A stretch of 64,000 nucleotides of DNA from Idiomarina abyssalis. GTDB taxonomy: Bacteria; Pseudomonadota; Gammaproteobacteria; Enterobacterales; Alteromonadaceae. Position numbers and translations under genes: made by a program. The stretch spans positions 107,835-171,834 of the forward strand of contig NZ_FPBE01000006.1 in the NCBI RefSeq assembly GCF_900116625.1, in the 5' to 3' direction. The notes beneath the pieces were generated by a model. That model made no database searches. It worked only from the letters and a program-made list of their open reading frames with translations, and was not told the DNA's origin. Below are positions 60,407-64,000 of this stretch, piece by piece (within the stretch, counting starts at the first letter, position 1; each line of letters starts with the position of its first letter).

Positions 60407-61027
60407 ATGGCAAGATATTTGGGTCCTAAGCTCAAGCTGAGCCGTCGCGAAGGAACAGATTTGTTCCTGAAAAGCGGCGTTCGCGCAATCGATTCTAAAT
60501 GTAAGATCGAGACTGCACCAGGACAACACGGCGCGCGTCGCGGCCGTTTGTCAGACTACGGTGTTCAGTTGCGTGAGAAACAGAAAGTTCGTCGTATGTA
60601 CGGCGTTCTGGAAAAGCAATTTCGTAACTACTACAAAGAAGCTGCACGACTGAAAGGCAATACCGGTGAGAACCTGTTGCAGTTGCTGGAACAGCGCTTG
60701 GATAACGTAGTGTATCGCATGGGTTTTGCGTCAACACGCGCAGAAGCTCGTCAGCTGGTCAGTCACAAAGCAGTTGTTGTGAATGGTCAGGTAGTGAACA
60801 TTCCATCGTTCAAGGTTCGTCCTGAAGATGTCGTTTCTGTTCGCGAAAAAGCGAAAAAGCAGGCACGTATCGGAGCAGCACTGGAGCTTGCAGAACAACG
60901 CGAGAAGCCAGTCTGGATAGAAGTAGACAACAGCAAATTGGAAGGTGAATTTAAACGTCTTCCAGAACGTAGCGACTTGTCTGCTGAAATTAACGAACAG
61001 TTGATCGTAGAGCTTTACTCTAAGTAA
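60407..61027 (+). CDS. rpsD: 30S ribosomal protein S4
   Basis: A primary 16S-binding protein, 206 residues as in E. coli; in E. coli also the repressor of the alpha operon, consistent with the leader before rps[21 protein letters not shown] and the S4 RNA-binding domain at about 95-155 ([20 protein letters not shown]). Confidence 0.98.
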   Translation: MARYLGPKLKLSRREGTDLFLKSGVRAIDSKCKIETAPGQHGARRGRLSDYGVQLREKQKVRRMYGVLEKQFRNYYKEAARLKGNTGENLLQLLEQRLDNVVYRMGFASTRAEARQLVSHKAVVVNGQVVNIPSFKVRPEDVVSVREKAKKQARIGAALELAEQREKPVWIEVDNSKLEGEFKRLPERSDLSAEINEQLIVELYSK

Positions 61028-61052
61028 AGCTTAAGCATAGAGAGAGGACACA

Positions 61053-62042
61053 ATGCAGGGTTCTGTTACCGAATTCCTAAAGCCGAGGTTAGTCGACATC
61101 GAGCAAATCAGCCCGACTCATGCCAAGGTGACACTGGAGCCTCTGGAACGCGGCTTTGGTTATACACTGGGTAATGCGTTACGTCGCATTTTACTGTCGT
61201 CAATGCCAGGCTGTGCAGTGACTGAGGTTGAAATCGATGGCGTGCTGCACGAATACAGCAGCAAAGAGGGCGTTCAGGAAGATGTCATTGAAGTTTTGTT
61301 AAACCTGAAAGGGCTGGCTGTCAGCATTGAAGGTAAAGATGAAGCGACTCTGACTTTGAATAAATCCGGAGCAGGTCCTGTAACAGCAGGCGATTTCACT
61401 CACGATGGTGATGTTGAGATCGTTAATCCTGAGCACGTTATCTGTCATTTGACAGGCGACTATGAACTCGTTATGCGAGTTAAAGTTGAACGTGGTCGCG
61501 GTTACGTGCCTGCGGCATCACGTCAGTCCGCTGATGATGATGAACGTCCAATCGGTCGTCTACTTGTCGACGCGTCGTTCAGCCCGGTTGAGCGCATTGC
61601 ATATTCTGTAGATGCGGCACGTGTTGAGCAGCGCACCGACTTAGATAAGCTGGTTATCGAAATGGAAACCAATGGTACATTGGATCCAGAAGAAGCAATC
61701 CGCCGTGCAGCAACAATTTTAGCTGAGCAGCTGGATGCCTTCGTTGAACTTCGTGATATCAGCGAACCGGAAGAGAAAGAAGAGAAACCGGAGTTTGATC
61801 CGATTCTTCTTCGTCCGGTAGACGACTTGGAATTGACTGTTCGATCTGCGAACTGCTTAAAAGCAGAAGCGATTCAGTACATTGGTGACTTAGTACAACG
61901 GACTGAGGTCGAGTTGTTAAAAACTCCGAACTTAGGTAAAAAGTCGTTGACTGAAATCAAAGACGTGTTGGCTTCACGTGGTTTGTCTCTTGGCATGCGC
62001 CTTGAGAACTGGCCACCAGCTAGCTTAATTGATAACGACTAA
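61053..62042 (+). CDS. rpoA: RNA polymerase alpha subunit
   Basis: 329 residues, equal to E. coli. The N-terminal assembly domain includes [19 protein letters not shown]; a linker follows, and the C-terminal domain (about 250-329) contacts UP elements and activators, with the Arg in [19 protein letters not shown] and [14 protein letters not shown]. 25 bases after rpsD. Confidence 0.98.
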   Translation: MQGSVTEFLKPRLVDIEQISPTHAKVTLEPLERGFGYTLGNALRRILLSSMPGCAVTEVEIDGVLHEYSSKEGVQEDVIEVLLNLKGLAVSIEGKDEATLTLNKSGAGPVTAGDFTHDGDVEIVNPEHVICHLTGDYELVMRVKVERGRGYVPAASRQSADDDERPIGRLLVDASFSPVERIAYSVDAARVEQRTDLDKLVIEMETNGTLDPEEAIRRAATILAEQLDAFVELRDISEPEEKEEKPEFDPILLRPVDDLELTVRSANCLKAEAIQYIGDLVQRTEVELLKTPNLGKKSLTEIKDVLASRGLSLGMRLENWPPASLIDND

Positions 62043-62081
62043 GGTCACCTTAGTAATAGATTTACTGAGAAGGGTATAGGT

Positions 62082-62483
62082 ATGCGCCATCGTAAGAGTG
62101 GTCGTCAACTAAATCGAAACAGCAGCCATCGTCAGGCAATGTTCCGCAACATGGCAAGCTCTTTGGTGCGTCATGAGATCATCAAGACGACTTTGCCAAA
62201 AGCAAAAGAGTTACGTCGCGTTGTTGAGCCGTTGATCACAATGGCAAAACAAGACAGCGTAGCAAATCGTCGTCTGGCGTTCGCACGCACACGTGACAAA
62301 GAAGTTGTTGGCAAGCTGTTTAATGAGTTAGGTCCGCGTTATGAAGAACGCCCAGGTGGTTACACTCGTATTATGAAGTGTGGCTTCCGTACAGGTGATA
62401 ACGCACCAATGGCTTACATTGAATTAGTTGGTCGCCCAGAAGTAGAAGAAGTTGAAGAAGTAGCGGAAGAAGTTACTGAGTAA
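62082..62483 (+). CDS. rplQ: 50S ribosomal protein L17
   Basis: 133 residues (E. coli 127): [20 protein letters not shown] and [20 protein letters not shown], then an acidic tail of Val-Glu repeats slightly longer than usual. Last gene of the alpha operon, closed by a terminator. Confidence 0.97.
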   Translation: MRHRKSGRQLNRNSSHRQAMFRNMASSLVRHEIIKTTLPKAKELRRVVEPLITMAKQDSVANRRLAFARTRDKEVVGKLFNELGPRYEERPGGYTRIMKCGFRTGDNAPMAYIELVGRPEVEEVEEVAEEVTE

Positions 62484-62500
62484 ACTGATTCAGAAAGTTA

Positions 62501-62535
62501 AAAAGCCGACTGTACGCAGTCGGCTTTTTTGTTTT
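62501..62535. terminator. terminator of the spc-alpha operon (bidirectional)
   Basis: A 12-bp stem AAAAGCCGACTG / CAGTCGGCTTTT with loop TACG, then TTGTTTTT. The A-run on the left gives a T-run on the minus strand, so it can also end the convergent repeat-protein gene. Confidence 0.92.
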
Positions 62536-62553
62536 TGGAATTGCGATTCTTTT

Positions 62554-63339
62554 TTAGTTTAGCTTTTCGTCAAAGATTTTCGCTAACGTCTCCTTTTCTA
62601 AATACCCTTCATTAACCAGCCACTCAAGTTCTTTACGGCTTACTCCCGACTGCTTTGCTTCTAAAGTAAGCAATCTCCACTCTTCCTTATTCAAACTGTA
62701 GTTCTGCTTTTCTTTATCAGTACCGACAAAGAAGTCCTTTAACACAGAGACTAGTGCCGTAGCTGTGTCTGGCAGTGCTTTAATAGATTCGGTTATTGAG
62801 GAGAGTATAGAGTTAGGTGCTTCCTTGGCTGCAGTGCGTAAAACGGATTCGGTGAAGTCTGGGTGTGATGCCACTGCTTTTCGTATAATTATGTCTGCTT
62901 GCCCAGGTTCTCGTTTGAGAGCAATACTAATGATGTCGTCGATATAAGCCGGTTCGGTTTGAATAGCCGATTCGACGATAGCGTCACATAAGTCAGGGTA
63001 GCGTTGAATAGCTATGTCGACCACGCTGTAGGTAACAGCGGGTTCCGCCTGCATCGCAGCAACGACAATAGCGTTAACTCGATTTTCCCTCGCATCAAAT
63101 GCTGCATCAACAATATAGCTGGCGTGCTCAGGGTAATGGTTAATTAAAATGCGGACTGTGCGCATAATCGAGAAATTTTTGTTTAGGTGGTTATCAATGA
63201 TATTTCGGTAGGTACTTTTTAAATCGGACTCTGAACTTGTTGTGTTGCTATCAAGAGTGATAGCACTGCTCGTTCGTATTGCGCTCGGATTTAGAGTTGC
63301 CACAAGTAAACAGGTAAACGTAATTAATTTCCAGCGCAT
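62554..63339 (-). CDS. secreted helical-repeat protein of unknown function
   Basis: I start at ATG 63339 (261 residues), which yields a signal peptide MRWKLITFTCLLVATLNPSA; AGGGGC lies 11 bases upstream. The frame continues 21 codons further without support. From about residue 75 to 185 come about seven consecutive units of 15-16 residues of the form IVxxAIxxxPxxxx (for example AIVESAIQTEPAYI, DIIRKAVASHPDFT order), suggesting an alpha solenoid. The charged C terminus (WRLLTLEAKQSGVSRKELEW) looks like a separate helical domain. I recognise no family. It stands alone between the alpha operon and an rRNA operon. Confidence 0.75.
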   Translation of the reverse strand: MRWKLITFTCLLVATLNPSAIRTSSAITLDSNTTSSESDLKSTYRNIIDNHLNKNFSIMRTVRILINHYPEHASYIVDAAFDARENRVNAIVVAAMQAEPAVTYSVVDIAIQRYPDLCDAIVESAIQTEPAYIDDIISIALKREPGQADIIIRKAVASHPDFTESVLRTAAKEAPNSILSSITESIKALPDTATALVSVLKDFFVGTDKEKQNYSLNKEEWRLLTLEAKQSGVSRKELEWLVNEGYLEKETLAKIFDEKLN

Positions 63340-63512
63340 ATAATCGAAGCCCCTAAATTGAGTCCATTTATTATTTGAGACTTTAATATAACAACAGTTC
63401 AAATAAAGTACAAAAAAACAACAAAATAGATTTAAAATCGTTCAATAATAAGGGGTTTTAAAGTGGTTCGTTTGTTTTTTAGTCAGTTGACGTTTGAGAT
63501 CAAAAAAAGATC
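63340..63512. other. AT-rich gap before the rRNA promoters
   Basis: This is the first part of a 505-base gene-free stretch. It is AT-rich (for example ATTTAAAATCG and repeated A- and T-runs), as expected for UP elements and Fis-type bending upstream of rrn promoters. I see no credible coding sequence or distinct Fis boxes. Confidence 0.5.
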
Positions 63513-63540
63513 TTGAAAGGCTCAGAAAGATCACTATAAT
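63513..63540 (+). promoter_or_regulatory. rRNA operon promoter P1
   Basis: TTGAAA, a 16-base spacer and consensus TATAAT, about 305 bases before 16S, followed by a GC-rich stretch (TCGCCGCCG). Position matches an rrn P1. Confidence 0.75.
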
Positions 63541-63544
63541 TCGC

Positions 63545-63587
63545 CGCCGTTGTCATGAGTTATCCGGAAGGGATTCAGGCAACGGCG
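63545..63587 (+). other. hairpin in the rRNA leader between P1 and P2
   Basis: CGCCGTTG and CAACGGCG form a perfect 8-bp stem with a 27-base loop, at the very 5' end of any P1 transcript and absent from P2 transcripts. Function unknown. Confidence 0.45.
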
Positions 63588-63628
63588 TTTGTTTCAACCG
63601 GGCTGAAAAAAAAGCCGCTAAAAAGTGG

Positions 63629-63656
63629 TTGACGAAACGACTGGGAAGTGTAGAAT
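63629..63656 (+). promoter_or_regulatory. rRNA operon promoter P2
   Basis: TTGACG, a 16-base spacer and TAGAAT, then ACGCCTCCC, a GC-rich discriminator like that of stringently controlled rrn promoters. It lies 116 bases after P1. Confidence 0.75.
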
Positions 63657-63682
63657 ACGCCTCCCTGCTTCGAAAGAAGCAA

Positions 63683-63695
63683 CGCTCTTTAACAA
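63683..63695 (+). promoter_or_regulatory. boxA antitermination site
   Basis: CGCTCTTTAACAA matches the conserved rrn boxA core (GCTCTTTAACA), where the Nus complex including S10 loads to prevent early termination. It is about 150 bases before 16S. Confidence 0.88.
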
Positions 63696-63844
63696 TACTA
63701 TCAAGCCAAGCAAACTGTGTGGGCACTTGCAGAAGTAAGCAAACAGAAATATTTGTATTGCAACTTTTGAATGAGTGTTCAGCAAGGTTTCATTAATGAA
63801 GCTAAGCAAAAACGCGTAATTCATTGAGTTGATTGAACTACTTT

Positions 63845-64000
63845 TAATTGAAGAGTTTGATCATGGCTCAGATTGAACGCTGGCGGCAGGCCTAACACAT
63901 GCAAGTCGAGCGGTAACAGAGAGAAGCTTGCTTCTCTGCTGACGAGCGGCGGACGGGTGAGTAATACTTGGGAATTTGCCTTTAGGCGGGGGACAACCAC
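63845..64000 (+). rRNA. rrs: 16S ribosomal RNA, 5' part
   Basis: The mature 5' end is placed at 63845 by alignment to the universal start (AATTGAAGAGTTTGATC). The bacterial 5' priming sequence and the V1 hairpin (AGAGAAGCTTGCTTCTCT) follow. The gene runs off the right edge after 156 bases. The early helices look gammaproteobacterial. Confidence 0.98.

Noticed and set aside
63340..63402. 21-codon extension of the repeat protein
   Set aside because: Would hide a good signal peptide behind a polar segment.
63494..63796. 100-codon open frame on the plus strand before 16S rRNA
   Set aside because: It runs through both rRNA promoters and boxA, has no ribosome binding site and reads as leader sequence.
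63618..63824. 68-codon open frame on the minus strand before 16S rRNA
   Set aside because: Antisense to the rRNA leader and boxA; no start signals.

Overview
The window looks like chromosomal core DNA of a marine gammaproteobacterium, most likely an Idiomarina or a close Alteromonadales relative. This rests on gene order (ygiF-glnE, pepA-holC-valS, rpsF-priB-rpsR-rplI), near-E. coli ribosomal protein sequences, a sodium-type Mrp antiporter and a gammaproteobacterial 16S 5' end. No database search was possible, so the genus is an inference. I saw no prophage, insertion sequence or CRISPR array.

Layout: 1-3.4 kb holds the tail of an unknown gene and putA (minus). 3.6-8.0 kb is ygiF-glnE, converging on lpxL and tolC (minus, 8.0-10.4 kb). 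Divergent from tolC runs a tight co-directional string nudF-yqiB-parE-parC-plsC-rraB (10.6-17.1 kb), covering nucleotide-sugar clearance, topoisomerase IV, phospholipid synthesis and RNase E control. A hemerythrin-like gene, valS, holC and pepA follow on the minus strand. lptF-lptG (LPS export) diverge from pepA and meet an RDD membrane gene. A tRNA-Leu(CAA), rnr, rlmB, a small membrane-anchored unknown and the rpsF-priB-rpsR-rplI operon fill 25.5-30.7 kb.

Between rplI and dnaB sits an apparently self-regulated envelope module: an ECF sigma factor, a one-TM putative anti-sigma protein and a secreted DUF4097-like VSGD-repeat protein. After dnaB come cheX, a DUF6702-like/M1 peptidase pair, zur, dusA, a small exported protein with a 36-residue membrane companion behind a repeat-rich control region, and a lipoprotein dipeptidase.

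From 41.1 kb to 62.5 kb lie the S10, spc and alpha ribosomal clusters. The S10 cluster ends at a strong terminator after rpsQ. A porin and a divergent six-gene Mrp Na+/H+ antiporter operon then separate it from rplN, so spc-alpha needs its own start signals, and its leader carries a terminator-like hairpin. An S4-type alpha leader precedes rpsM. After rplQ and its terminator come a secreted helical-repeat protein of unknown function (minus) and an rRNA operon leader with two promoters and boxA. The window ends 156 bases into 16S rRNA.

The most unusual points are the split S10/spc cluster with its leader hairpin, the ECF sigma/DUF4097 module, the repeat-controlled small-protein pair at 39.3-39.8 kb and the repeat protein at 62.6 kb.
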